DNA from: JBBQAA01 sp038276395
GTDB lineage: Bacteria; Actinomycetota; Thermoleophilia; Solirubrobacterales; Solirubrobacteraceae
Reading direction: 5' to 3'
Length of the DNA stretch: 48,758 nt
NCBI GenBank assembly: GCA_038276395.1
Contig: JBBQAA010000058.1
Coordinates: 1-48,758 of the forward strand
Positions within the stretch are counted from its first letter, which is position 1. The number at the start of each line of letters is the position of its first letter. A program made the position numbers and the translations under genes. The notes beneath the pieces are model-generated. The model made no database searches, was not told the DNA's origin, and worked only from the letters and a program-made list of their open reading frames with translations. Of the stretch, positions 8,459 to 18,051 are shown one piece after another.

Positions 8459-8878
8459 ATGGTGACCCAGCCGTCAGGTTTTCCACGCGCCGCCGCCGAG
8501 CCAAGGGTTCGCCTGCGTCTGAGCGCTGACGAGGGCGCGCCCGCGCTGGCGCGCGACGCCCTGGGTGCGCTTGCGGGGCGGCTGAGCGCCGAGCGCCTCG
8601 AGAGCCTCGAGCTCGTCGCCTCCGAGCTCGTGACCAACGCGGTCCGGCACGGGACGGAGAGCGACCGCGAGGAGATCACGCTCACGGCCGACCTCCAGGC
8701 GAACGCGGTCGCGGTCACGGTGACCGACCCGGGTTCCGGCTTCGATCCCGCCGCGCCGCGACCGCAGCCCGGCTCGGGCGGCGGCTTCGGGCTCTACCTC
8801 GTGCAGGAGCTCGCGGCCGCGTGGCAAGTCGAGCGGCGGCCCGAGGGCACGCGCGTCACCGCGCGCCTCGCTCGCTGA
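8459..8878 (+). CDS. RsbW-like anti-sigma serine kinase (HATPase_c_2)
   Basis: The 139-residue protein is a single GHKL ATPase domain. It shows the N-box LELVASELVTNAVRHG (about residues 49-64), the G1 box TDPGSGF (about 90-96) and the G2 box GGGFGLYLVQELAAAW (about 108-123). These proteins bind ATP, phosphorylate STAS antagonists and in some cases hold a sigma factor. The ATG at 8459 follows AAGGAAG at the proper spacing, unlike several neighbours that lack a ribosome site. A STAS protein gene lies convergently 150 nt downstream and is a natural candidate partner, but no sigma factor gene is in the window. The first 25 residues are a variable tail. Confidence 0.85.
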   Translation: MVTQPSGFPRAAAEPRVRLRLSADEGAPALARDALGALAGRLSAERLESLELVASELVTNAVRHGTESDREEITLTADLQANAVAVTVTDPGSGFDPAAPRPQPGSGGGFGLYLVQELAAAWQVERRPEGTRVTARLAR

Positions 8879-8943
8879 TACCGCCTCACGGATTACGGTC
8901 CCGTACTGGCGAGCGACTGAGGTCTGGCCAGGACGGCGGGTGA

Positions 8944-8961
8944 GTCGATGCGAGCATCGAC
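8944..8961. repeat. Near-perfect palindrome between kinase and STAS genes
   Basis: Arms GTCGATGC and GCATCGAC are separated by 2 nt. As RNA it could form a 6-bp stem with a 6-nt loop, and it lies between convergent genes, so a bidirectional terminator or a protein site is possible. No T-run follows. The rest of 8879-9028 shows nothing else I can call. Confidence 0.35.
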
Positions 8962-9028
8962 ATCCGGCGGACGCAGCCAGGCGCGTTCGGGCGCCGACAG
9001 GCGGAGAGCGTATGTGCGGGACTCGGTA

Positions 9029-9355
9029 CTAGAGCGCGTCGACGACCTCGAGCTGGGCGTCGACGCCCGTCAGCTCGAGCACGCGGTGCACGGCCTCGGG
9101 CCCGCGGACGATGACGAAGCGGCGCCCCGCCTCATGAGCGCGGCCCGCGGCGGCGACGATCAGCCGGAGGCCCGTCGAGTCCATGAACGAGAGCCCGGCG
9201 AGGTCGGCGGCGAGCATCTGCGGCCCGCTCTCCTCAGCGGCGCGGAGCTCCTCGTCCGCGCGCGGCGCGGTCGCGATGTCGAGCTCGCCCTCGAGGCGCA
9301 CGCGCACGCCGCCGGCGCAGGGCTCGGTGCTCGCGCGCAGAGCGGAATGCGGCAT
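9029..9355 (-). CDS. STAS-domain anti-sigma factor antagonist
   Basis: The 108-residue protein is one STAS domain: VRVRLEGELDIATAPRADEELRAA, then LAADLAGLSFMDSTGLRLIVAAAGRA and a final ELTGVDAQLEV. The serine in FMDSTG (near residue 60) is the residue that RsbW-type kinases phosphorylate in SpoIIAA and RsbV. It probably switches an anti-sigma kinase, perhaps the one encoded at 8459-8878. ATG at 9355 is chosen because TAGGAT lies 7 nt upstream and because it places the first strand at the usual distance. Confidence 0.88.
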   Translation of the reverse strand: MPHSALRASTEPCAGGVRVRLEGELDIATAPRADEELRAAEESGPQMLAADLAGLSFMDSTGLRLIVAAAGRAHEAGRRFVIVRGPEAVHRVLELTGVDAQLEVVDAL

Positions 9356-9362
9356 GAGGCGG

Positions 9363-9368
9363 ATCCTA
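9363..9368 (-). promoter_or_regulatory. -10 box TAGGAT, leaderless STAS gene
   Basis: On the minus strand TAGGAT is followed by 7 nt and then the ATG at 9355. No Shine-Dalgarno sequence fits in the gap. Confidence 0.5.
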
Positions 9369-9463
9369 TTGGGCACCGGCGGCCCGCCCTGGGGCACCTG
9401 CGACCCACCCCGCAGCACCCTTTCCCGAGCCGTTCTGGGCGTTGCTGCGGAGGCGATAAGAGA

Positions 9464-9486
9464 ATCTCAGTGCGCTACACTGAGAT
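9464..9486. promoter_or_regulatory. Perfect inverted repeat (operator) at lon start
   Basis: Arms ATCTCAGTG and CACTGAGAT, 9 nt each with no mismatch, are separated by CGCTA. The right arm covers most of the -10 hexamer and ends 2 nt before the lon ATG. A dimeric repressor bound here would block the promoter. The arms do not match the HspR element (CTTGAGT-N7-ACTCAAG) or the ClgR box exactly. Confidence 0.65.
9476..9481 (+). promoter_or_regulatory. -10 box TACACT, leaderless lon
   Basis: TACACT is followed by 7 nt and then the ATG at 9489. The only purine-rich stretch that could be a ribosome site (GGAGG near 9449) is over 30 nt upstream, too far to serve this start. Confidence 0.55.
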
Positions 9487-9488
9487 CC

Positions 9489-11783
<2,295 letters not shown>

Positions 11784-11809
11784 CCCGCCGCGGAGCGGAG
11801 CGGCGCCGT

Positions 11810-12268
11810 CTACTTCTTGACGGCGTCGCTCAGCTTCTGCAGCGCTCCCTGGACATTCGTCGCGTCGCTCTGGAAGGTCTGCGCCGAGGAGCGGATCTTC
11901 GTCGCGTCCTTGGACTGGACCGCGCTTTCGACGTCGCCGATGTCGGACGCGCCCTTGCGGAAGGCGGAGACGACCGCGTCCTGCTCGGTCTTGGCGCCGC
12001 CGGGCGGGGTCAGCTTGTCGATCCGGTCGGCGAAGGAGGAGAACTCGTTCTTGAACTCGTCGAGCGCCTTCACGCGGGAGTTGGTGTCCGTGGCCGCCGA
12101 GACCTTCCCCTCGGTGGCCGTGACCCGTGAGCGGAAGTCCTCGCCGATCTTCTTGACCTGCTTCTGGTAGTCGGCCTTGGAGGGCCCGCTGCCGCCGCCG
12201 CACCCGGGAAGCGCGATCGCGAGCAGGGAGACGGCGAGAAGGGGAAGACGACGGGGGTGGGGAACCAT
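11810..12268 (-). CDS. Lipoprotein, helical
   Basis: The 152-residue protein begins with basic residues, then LLAVSLLAIALPGCGGGSG, a lipoprotein signal with the cysteine in L-P-G-C near residue 24. The mature part is helical and rich in Lys, Asp, Ser and Ala (QKQVKKIGEDFRSRV, LDEFKNEFSSFADRIDKL, FRKGASDIGDVESAV), with heptad-like spacing. It resembles the small surface lipoproteins common in this lineage, with no named family. Function is unknown; it should sit on the outer face of the membrane. ATG at 12268 has TAGTCT 8 nt upstream. Confidence 0.75.
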   Translation of the reverse strand: MVPHPRRLPLLAVSLLAIALPGCGGGSGPSKADYQKQVKKIGEDFRSRVTATEGKVSAATDTNSRVKALDEFKNEFSSFADRIDKLTPPGGAKTEQDAVVSAFRKGASDIGDVESAVQSKDATKIRSSAQTFQSDATNVQGALQKLSDAVKK

Positions 12269-12276
12269 GGGCCGAG

Positions 12277-12282
12277 AGACTA
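12277..12282 (-). promoter_or_regulatory. -10 box TAGTCT before lipoprotein gene
   Basis: On the minus strand TAGTCT is followed by 8 nt and the ATG at 12268. It overlaps the 3' end of the upstream 69-residue gene. Confidence 0.4.
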
Positions 12283-12489
12283 CGGGCTCCCGGCGCCCGC
12301 CGATGCGCTTGCCTTCCCGCCCGGCGAGTAGCCCGAGCAGGCGAGTACGGGCAGCCGCGGGTACCTGGGAAAGCGCTCGGGCTCGGTGCGGGAGCGCTCG
12401 CAGAGCGAGAAGCGCGAGCCCCGCGTAGTCCTCACGACGCGCTGATGGGCGCAGTCGTCGCACAGGCCGGTGGGCGGCGCCGCGAGCAC
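12280..12489 (-). CDS. Small four-cysteine protein
   Basis: The 69-residue product contains LCDDCAHQRVVRTTRGSRFSL, then CERSRTEPERFPRYPRLPVLACSGY. The pattern C-x2-C, then a single Cys, then a Cys in a conserved basic/Pro frame looks like a small metal-binding (zinc or Fe-S) fold. I recall the RTTRGSRFSLCERS-type segment as recurring in small hypothetical actinobacterial proteins, but I know no assigned function. GTG at 12489 is supported by TACCGT 7 nt upstream. The gene diverges from the ABC exporter, with 35 nt between the two starts. Confidence 0.7.
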   Translation of the reverse strand: MLAAPPTGLCDDCAHQRVVRTTRGSRFSLCERSRTEPERFPRYPRLPVLACSGYSPGGKASASAGAGSP

Positions 12490-12496
12490 CGCGCCA

Positions 12497-12502
12497 ACGG
12501 TA
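12497..12502 (-). promoter_or_regulatory. -10 box TACCGT, leaderless small Cys protein
   Basis: On the minus strand TACCGT is followed by 7 nt and the GTG at 12489. It faces the ABC exporter promoter only 9 nt away, so binding of RNA polymerase to the two should be mutually exclusive. Confidence 0.5.
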
Positions 12503-12511
12503 GCCGCTTCC

Positions 12512-12517
12512 TATACT
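12512..12517 (+). promoter_or_regulatory. -10 box TATACT, leaderless ABC exporter
   Basis: TATACT is the best -10 match in the window and ends 7 nt before the GTG at 12525. Confidence 0.6.
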
Positions 12518-12524
12518 TTATGAA

Positions 12525-14312
12525 GTGAAGGTCCTCCGCCGTCTGCTCACGTTCCTGCGTCCCTACCGGAGGAGCGTCGCCCTGTCGTTCGCCCTCGCCT
12601 GCCTGGCCATGGTCGGGACGGTGGCGATCCCCTACCTGACGGGCCGGGCGATCGACGCGGTGCGCACCGAGCGCAGCCACCACCAGCTCACGGTGCTGGT
12701 GCTCGCCATCCTCGCCGCGGGTCTCCTCCGGCTCGGGCTCTCGGTCGGCCGCCGGCTCGTCGCGGGGCGGGTCTCGCTCGGGGTCGAGGTCGACCTGCGC
12801 AACCGCCTCTACGGGCACCTCCAGGAGCTGGAGCTCGGCTTCTTCGACTCCCAGCAGACGGGGCAGCTCATGTCGCGCGCGACCGTCGACCTCCAGGGCG
12901 TGCGCTTCTTCCTCGGCTACGGGCTCGTGTTCATCGGGCAGTCGCTCTTGACGATCGTCCTCGCCGCCATCGCGATGTTCCTCCTGCAGCCCGGGCTCGC
13001 GGCGCTGTCGCTCGCGCCGGTGCCCCTCGTCGTCTTCGTCGCCGCGCGCGACGGACGGATCTCGCGCCCCGCGATGCAGGAGGTCCAGCAGCGAATCGCC
13101 GAGCTCACGGCCGACGCCGAGGAGAACGTCGGCGGCGTGCGCGTGGTCAAGGCCTTCGCGCGCGAGGAGCTCCAGCGCGAGCGCTTCCGGGGGAGCGTCG
13201 GGCGCGTCTTCGCGCAGTCCATGCGCTCGACTCGGATCCAGGCCTTCTACACGCCGTTCATCGGCTTCCTGCCCAACCTCGGCCTCGCGGTCATCCTGCT
13301 CGTCGGCGGCCGCCAGGTCGTGCACGGCTCGCTCACGCTCGGCCAGTTCACCGCCTTCTACTCCTACCTGCTCATGCTGATCGCGCCGATGCGGACGCTC
13401 GGGTTCATGCTCGGCTCGGCCCAGCGGGCGACGGCGGCGGGCGCCCGCATCTTCGAGATCCTCGACCGCGCGCCGGGGATCGTTGCGCCCGCGGACGCTC
13501 CGGGGCTGCCCGCCGGCGCCGGGCGCGTCGAGCTGCGCGGCGCCTCGCTGCGCTTCGCGGGCGCCGGGCGGGACGCGCTCTCGGAGATCGACCTCGACAT
13601 CCCCGCGGGTACCACGGTTGCGCTCGTCGGCCCCACCGGCGCGGGCAAGACCGCGCTCGTCTCCCTCCTGCCTCGCCTCTACGACGTCACCGCGGGCGCG
13701 CTGCGGATCGACGGCGCCGACGTGCGCGACGTCGACCCGGTCAGCCTGCGCGGGGCGATCGCCGTCGTCAACGACGACCCGTTCCTGTTCTCCGACACCG
13801 TCCACGCCAACATCGCCTACGGTCGGCCCGAGGCCACGCGCGCGGAGGTCGAGCGCGCGGCGCGGCGCGCCCGCGCGGCGGAGTTCATCGAGGCGCTGCC
13901 CGACGGCTACGACACGCTCGTGGGCGAGCGCGGGTTCACGCTCTCCGGCGGCCAGCGCCAGCGCATCGCGATCGCCCGCGCGCTCGTGGCCGAGCCGCGG
14001 ATCCTCGTGCTCGACGACGCGACCTCCTCGGTCGATGCCTCGACCGAGGCCGAGATCAAGGCCGGGCTGCGCGAGGCGATGGAGGGGCGCACGACCTTCA
14101 TCGTCGCCCACCGGCTCTCGACGATCGCGCTGGCCGACGAGGTCGTCGTGCTCGAGGACGGCCGGGTGACCGCCCGCGGGAGCCACGACGAGCTGCTCGA
14201 GAGCTCGCCGCTCTACCGCGAGATCGTCGAGAAGGGCCTGCCCGACCAGGTGTTCCTGAACCGCAAGCCGCTCGAGGCCGACCCCGAGGCCGTGGGGGCG
14301 GCGGGCCTGTGA
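12525..14312 (+). CDS. ABC exporter half-transporter, degenerate-site subunit
   Basis: The 595-residue protein has six membrane segments in the first 310 residues and a C-terminal nucleotide-binding domain. Walker A is GPTGAGKTAL near 371, the signature is LSGGQRQRIAIARAL near 474, and the H-loop is IVAHRLSTI. Two catalytic positions depart from the norm: the Walker B acid is Asp (ILVLDDATSS, normally LDEAT), and the Q-loop glutamine is replaced (AVVNDDPFLFS, normally VPQ). This is what is seen in the degenerate half of heterodimeric exporters such as TM287/288 and BmrCD. The next gene overlaps by 4 nt and encodes the canonical partner. Substrate unknown; multidrug or lipid export is common in the family. 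Confidence 0.92.
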   Translation: MKVLRRLLTFLRPYRRSVALSFALACLAMVGTVAIPYLTGRAIDAVRTERSHHQLTVLVLAILAAGLLRLGLSVGRRLVAGRVSLGVEVDLRNRLYGHLQELELGFFDSQQTGQLMSRATVDLQGVRFFLGYGLVFIGQSLLTIVLAAIAMFLLQPGLAALSLAPVPLVVFVAARDGRISRPAMQEVQQRIAELTADAEENVGGVRVVKAFAREELQRERFRGSVGRVFAQSMRSTRIQAFYTPFIGFLPNLGLAVILLVGGRQVVHGSLTLGQFTAFYSYLLMLIAPMRTLGFMLGSAQRATAAGARIFEILDRAPGIVAPADAPGLPAGAGRVELRGASLRFAGAGRDALSEIDLDIPAGTTVALVGPTGAGKTALVSLLPRLYDVTAGALRIDGADVRDVDPVSLRGAIAVVNDDPFLFSDTVHANIAYGRPEATRAEVERAARRARAAEFIEALPDGYDTLVGERGFTLSGGQRQRIAIARALVAEPRILVLDDATSSVDASTEAEIKAGLREAMEGRTTFIVAHRLSTIALADEVVVLEDGRVTARGSHDELLESSPLYREIVEKGLPDQVFLNRKPLEADPEAVGAAGL

Positions 14313-16057
14313 GGGGCCGCGGCCGCAAGCTCCGCGGGCTCGTGGGGCTGCTCCGCCCCTACCGCGGGCGGGTCGCGCTGGCGGGTATCTCGCTCCTGCT
14401 CGCCACGGCCGGGGCGCTCGCGCCGGCGCCCCTGGCCAAGCTCGCGATCGACCGCGGGATCGTCCCCGGCGACCTCGGCGCGCTCGACTGGATCGTGCTC
14501 GCCTTTTTGGTCTCGGCGCTCGTGCTGTGGGGGGCGAGCTACGCCCAGAACTACCTCGTCGGCTGGGTCGGGCAGCGCGCGCTGCAGGACCTGCGCGTCC
14601 AGCTCTTCACCCACCTTCAGTCCCTGTCGGTCGGCTTCTACTCGCGCAACCGGGCCGGGGTCCTCATCTCGCGGATGACCAACGATGTCGAGGCGCTCGA
14701 CCAGCTCGTCTCCGACGGCGTGACGACGCTCTTCCAGTCCTCCCTGACGCTCATCGGCACGCTCGTCATCCTCTTCGTGCTCGACGCGAAGCTCGCGCTC
14801 ATCACGCTCGCCGTCGTGCCGATCATGGGCGCGGCGAGCTTCGTCTTCCGCCTGATCGCCGCCGACGCCTACAAGATCACGCGTGAGCGGATCGCCGCGA
14901 TCACGGGCTACCTGCAGGAGACGCTCTCCGGCGTGCGGGTCGTGCGCTCCTTCGGGCAGGAGCCGCGCCACGTCGCGCGCTTCGCCGCGCTGAACGAGCA
15001 GAACCGCGACGCGAACATGCGCACGGTCAACCTGAACGCCGCCTACTTCCCGGCGGTCGAGCTCCTCTCCGCGGTCATGACCGTTGTCATCCTGCTCGTC
15101 GGCGGCGCGCAGGTCATCGACGGGACGCTCTCGCCGGGCGTCGTCGTCGGCTTCATCGCCGCGCTGTCGAACTTCTTCGACCCGATCCAGCAGCTCTCCC
15201 AGCTCTACACGACCTACCAGTCGGGGATGGCGGCGCTCGACAAGATCTTCGAGCTGCTCGACGAGAGGCCCGACGTGACCGACCGCCCGGGCGCGGTCGC
15301 GCTCCCGCGCGTGCGCGGGGGGATCGCCTTCGACGCGGTCGGCTTCTCCTACGGCGGGGCGGACGGGGTGCCCGCGCTGACCGACATCGACCTTGTCGTT
15401 CCCCCGGGACAGACCGTCGCGCTCGTCGGCGAGACCGGGGCGGGGAAGTCGACGCTGGCCAAGCTCGTCGCGCGCTTCTACGACCCGACCACGGGCGCGA
15501 TCCGGGTCGACGGCCACGACCTGCGCGACGTGACGGCGCACTCGCTGCGCTCGCAGATGGGGATCGTGCCGCAGGAGGGCTTCCTGTTCTCCGGTTCGAT
15601 CCGCGAGAACATCGCCTTCGGGCGCCCGGACGCGACCGAGGAGGAAGTGCGCGACGCGGCCCGCGCCGTCGGCGCCGAGGAGATGGTCGAGCGCTTGGAA
15701 CGCGGCTACGACACCGAGGTCGGCGAGCGCGGCGTGCAGCTCTCGGCCGGGCAGCGCCAGCTCGTGGCTTTCGCGCGCGCGCTCATCGCCGACCCGCGGA
15801 TCCTCGTGCTCGACGAGGCGACCTCGAACGTCGACGTCCACACCGAGGGGCGGATCGAGGCGGGTCTGCGGCGCCTGCTCGCCGGCCGCACGGCGATCGT
15901 CATCGCCCACCGGCTCTCGACGATCCGCCACGCAGGCCGCATCCTCGTCATGGAGCACGGCCGGATCGCCGAGTCGGGCACCCACGACGAACTCATCGCC
16001 GCCCGCGGGCGCTACTGGCGGCTCTATGAAGACTGGGCGGAGCAGGCGGCGGCGTAG
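14309..16057 (+). CDS. ABC exporter half-transporter, canonical catalytic subunit
   Basis: The 582-residue partner has the same TMD-NBD layout. Walker A is GETGAGKSTLAKLV near 375, the Q-loop is GIVPQEGFLFSG, and Walker B is ILVLDEATSNVD with the catalytic Glu. The H-loop is VIAHRLSTI. Its signature is LSAGQRQLVAFARAL, with Ala for the first Gly, so in the dimer this weaker signature faces the first subunit's degenerate Walker B. One intact and one weakened ATP site therefore result. It begins with GTG overlapping the previous stop (GTGA), showing translational coupling and probably equal stoichiometry. Confidence 0.92.
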   Translation: MRGRGRKLRGLVGLLRPYRGRVALAGISLLLATAGALAPAPLAKLAIDRGIVPGDLGALDWIVLAFLVSALVLWGASYAQNYLVGWVGQRALQDLRVQLFTHLQSLSVGFYSRNRAGVLISRMTNDVEALDQLVSDGVTTLFQSSLTLIGTLVILFVLDAKLALITLAVVPIMGAASFVFRLIAADAYKITRERIAAITGYLQETLSGVRVVRSFGQEPRHVARFAALNEQNRDANMRTVNLNAAYFPAVELLSAVMTVVILLVGGAQVIDGTLSPGVVVGFIAALSNFFDPIQQLSQLYTTYQSGMAALDKIFELLDERPDVTDRPGAVALPRVRGGIAFDAVGFSYGGADGVPALTDIDLVVPPGQTVALVGETGAGKSTLAKLVARFYDPTTGAIRVDGHDLRDVTAHSLRSQMGIVPQEGFLFSGSIRENIAFGRPDATEEEVRDAARAVGAEEMVERLERGYDTEVGERGVQLSAGQRQLVAFARALIADPRILVLDEATSNVDVHTEGRIEAGLRRLLAGRTAIVIAHRLSTIRHAGRILVMEHGRIAESGTHDELIAARGRYWRLYEDWAEQAAA

Positions 16058-16111
16058 GGCAGGCGGGGCCGGCCAGCCCGGCAAACGATCACGCCGCGCG
16101 AGGTTCGAACA

Positions 16112-16183
16112 CTGCCGGGCAAGGACTCGAACCTTGAATTCCAGGGCCAGAACCTGGCGAGTTGCCGATTACTCCACCCGGCA
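16112..16183 (-). tRNA. tRNA-Gln (anticodon CTG)
   Basis: On the minus strand the 7-bp acceptor stem TGCCGGG/CCCGGCA, a D-arm with GAGT/ACTC, the anticodon arm CCAGG-TTCTGGC-CCTGG and the T-arm CAAGG-TTCGAGT-CCTTG all form without mismatch. Loop positions 34-36 are CTG, so it reads CAG glutamine codons. The discriminator is G and CCA is not encoded. It faces the end of the ABC exporter operon, 54 nt away. Confidence 0.95.
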
Positions 16184-16233
16184 AGGGAGGCGGCGGCGGA
16201 GTATATGCGGCGTGATTCCGTCCGATCCGTATG

Positions 16234-16247
16234 CGAACATACGTTTG
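16234..16247. promoter_or_regulatory. LexA (SOS) box-like site CGAACATACGTTTG
   Basis: The site differs at one base from the Gram-positive/actinobacterial pattern CGAAC-N4-GTTCG and keeps the R-N-R-Y centre of the Bacillus consensus. It overlaps the putative start of the HNH endonuclease gene. A 6-bp hairpin-capable repeat, CGTATG/CATACG, overlaps it at 16228-16243. Confidence 0.45.
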
Positions 16248-16818
16248 TGGCCCGTACCCGGGACCTCGTCATCGCGGCGCTCGCCGCGGGTGAATCGCAG
16301 GCCTCGATAGCTCGTCGGCTCGGGCTGTCGAAGGGCACGATCGCCTACCACGCGCGGCGCATACGACCGGCCGACCCGAAGTTCTCCCGGCGCTACGACT
16401 GGCCCGCCGTCCAGGTGTTTTACGACGCCGGCCATTCGGTGTCGGATTGCCAGCGGCACTTCAGCTTCTCACGCAAGACGTTCTTCGACGCGTGGAAGTG
16501 GGCAAGGTGCGAACGCGCGGCCCGGCGATGCCGATCGAGCAGCTCCTGGTCGTCGGGCGGCGGACGAACCGCAAGCACCTACGCGGCCGCCTGCAGGCGG
16601 CCGGGCTGAAGCCGTCCTGCTGCGAGCTCTGCGGTATGGATACGTGGCGAGACCTCCCGCTCGCTCTCCAGCTCCACCACGTCAACGGCGACGGGCTGGA
16701 TAACCGTCTGGAGAACCTGCAGGTGCTCTGTCCCAACTGCCACAGCCAGACCGACACCTGGGGCGGGCGCAATCGCGGCGTGCGTGCACGGCTGGCCGGG
16801 CTGCCGAGAGCGGCGTGA
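16247..16818 (+). pseudogene. HTH-HNH endonuclease gene split by a -1 frameshift
   Basis: The first frame encodes a helix-turn-helix (ESQASIARRLGLSKGTIAYHARRI) and a second DNA-binding-like unit ending SRKTFFDAWKW. The next frame begins GKVRTRGPAMPIEQLLV and holds a full HNH domain: CELCG, LHHVNGDGLDNRLENL and CPNCHSQTDTWGGRN. Joining them after AWKW gives a continuous protein of about 190 residues. The join lies in a GGG run at 16500-16502, where one extra G would restore the frame. Without it the first frame ends at 16609. It could be real decay, a sequence error or slippage. Relatives are common in phages and mobile elements. GTG at 16247 is a guess; ATG at 16205 is in frame too. Confidence 0.7.
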
Positions 16819-16847
16819 GCGGTCGCCAGGCGCGATCGCACCGCCCC

Positions 16848-17483
16848 TCACCCGAGCGCGGCGAGCGGCGCGCCCCAGGCGTCGAGCGAGAGCGGCGGCG
16901 GGACCTTGTAGCCAAGGCCGAGGTCTGAGCCGATGTCCCCGGTCGCCCACTTCGCGAAGGTCTCGGCGAAGCGCTCGCGCGGGGGCGCGCAGGAGCCGTC
17001 GGGCATGCCCGCGTCACAGCCGTACCCCACGGTGCTCTCGGCGTCGAGCGTGCGGTCGAGCGCGGGCGGGACGAGCGCGAAGTCGACGACGTGGCCGAGC
17101 TCGTGGAGCACGAGCCGGCGCAGCCCGCGCTCGCCGGTCAGATGGCTGACGGTGCCGAGGTCGAGCGTGACGACGTACCCGGACGGGGTGCTCTCGGTGA
17201 GGCCGACGGCGTCACCGCCCTCCGTGGCCACCGAGCCGACCCGGATCGTCACGAGCCCGGCCACGCGCGCGATCAGCCGCCGGGCCTCGGGCCGGGCCGA
17301 GGCGATCTCGCGCAGCACGGCGGCGCGGTCGAGCGGCGCGACGCTCGACTCGAAGGTGAGCGGGCCGCCGTGGGGCGCGGGCGGACCGCGGCGGATCGCC
17401 GGACGGGCGCGCAGCACGTTCGTTCCGGCCACGAGCGCGAGGAGGACCACGACGGCGGCGAGCGGCGAGCGGGAGCGGGCCAT
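16848..17483 (-). CDS. Membrane-anchored zinc metalloprotease-like protein (HELGH)
   Basis: The 211-residue protein has an N-terminal signal or anchor (SPLAAVVVLLALVAGTNVL). At about residue 127 it has LVLHELGHVVDFALVP, the HExxH zinc-binding motif. A Glu in RERFAETFAKWATGD, about 45 residues later, could be the third zinc ligand, giving a gluzincin-like active site on the outer face of the membrane. Two Cys (GYGCDAG and GSCAP) between them may form a disulphide. This pattern is seen in secreted actinobacterial peptidases of unknown substrate. It is the last gene of a leftward group and lies 64 nt after an unknown small protein gene. Confidence 0.7.
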   Translation of the reverse strand: MARSRSPLAAVVVLLALVAGTNVLRARPAIRRGPPAPHGGPLTFESSVAPLDRAAVLREIASARPEARRLIARVAGLVTIRVGSVATEGGDAVGLTESTPSGYVVTLDLGTVSHLTGERGLRRLVLHELGHVVDFALVPPALDRTLDAESTVGYGCDAGMPDGSCAPPRERFAETFAKWATGDIGSDLGLGYKVPPPLSLDAWGAPLAALG

Positions 17484-17546
17484 CCCCGCCCGTATCGGCA
17501 GCGGCGCCGCCCGGCCCGAGCGAGCCGCCCCTCCTCACTCAGGGCC

Positions 17547-18023
17547 TCACGGCCAGTTCGGCGGCATCTCGTACTCCGCCTCGCCCAGGGACACGACGAG
17601 CGGCTCGCCGGGCCGGGCGGCGAGGAACAGCGGCGCCTCGGGCGCCGTCGTCTCGAAGCCCACGGTGAGGACGCTCGTGCCGGGGAACACCTGCGCGGCG
17701 TCGCGCACCGCTCGCGCCGTGCCGTCGAGCACGCCCATGGGCGAGATGACCGTCCCCTCGGCGAGGTCGACCTCGAGCGGCGGCGGCGGGGAGAGCGGCG
17801 GGAGGGGCAGCGGCTCCGCGCCCGCCCACGCGGCGGGGCCGAGTTCGCGGACCTCGTCGTGCTCCTCGATCTCGGTTGAGCCGTCGGCCGCGCAGTCGAG
17901 CACGGCGGGCGCGAGGCCCTCGCCGCGATCGAGCAGCAGGATCGCCCGCAGCGCGCCGAGGCCGTCCAGCAGCGCGTGGAGGGTGGCCGCAACCCGCGGC
18001 AGATCCGGGGCCTCGCCGTTCAC
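17547..18023 (-). CDS. Hypothetical protein, acidic, Pro-rich
   Basis: The 158-residue protein has no membrane segment or signal and no family I recognise. An N-terminal helix (LPRVAATLHALLDGLGALRAILLLDRG) is followed by a charged stretch, a Pro-rich linker (LPLPPLSPPPP) and a strand-rich end (TSVLTVGFETTAPEAPLFLAARPGEPLVVSLG). Codon pattern and position 28 nt after the TrkA gene support a real gene in the same transcription unit. Confidence 0.55.
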   Translation of the reverse strand: MNGEAPDLPRVAATLHALLDGLGALRAILLLDRGEGLAPAVLDCAADGSTEIEEHDEVRELGPAAWAGAEPLPLPPLSPPPPLEVDLAEGTVISPMGVLDGTARAVRDAAQVFPGTSVLTVGFETTAPEAPLFLAARPGEPLVVSLGEAEYEMPPNWP

Positions 18024-18051
18024 GCGGCCGGGCCGCCGGGGGGCGGCGCCC

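Noticed and set aside
9464..9486. Classic HspR (HAIR) element at lon
   Set aside because: HAIR is CTTGAGT-N7-ACTCAAG; here the arms read CTCAGTG and CACTGAG with a 5-nt gap, so the match is poor in both sequence and spacing.
16228..16243. CGTATG-CGAA-CATACG as a terminator hairpin
   Set aside because: It lies upstream of a gene start, has no T-run, and overlaps the LexA-like box, so a protein-binding site is a better reading.
16112..16818. Integrative element inserted at tRNA-Gln
   Set aside because: No integrase, and no copy of the tRNA 3' end on the far side of the HNH gene. The HNH gene lies at the 5' side of the tRNA, not the usual attachment side.
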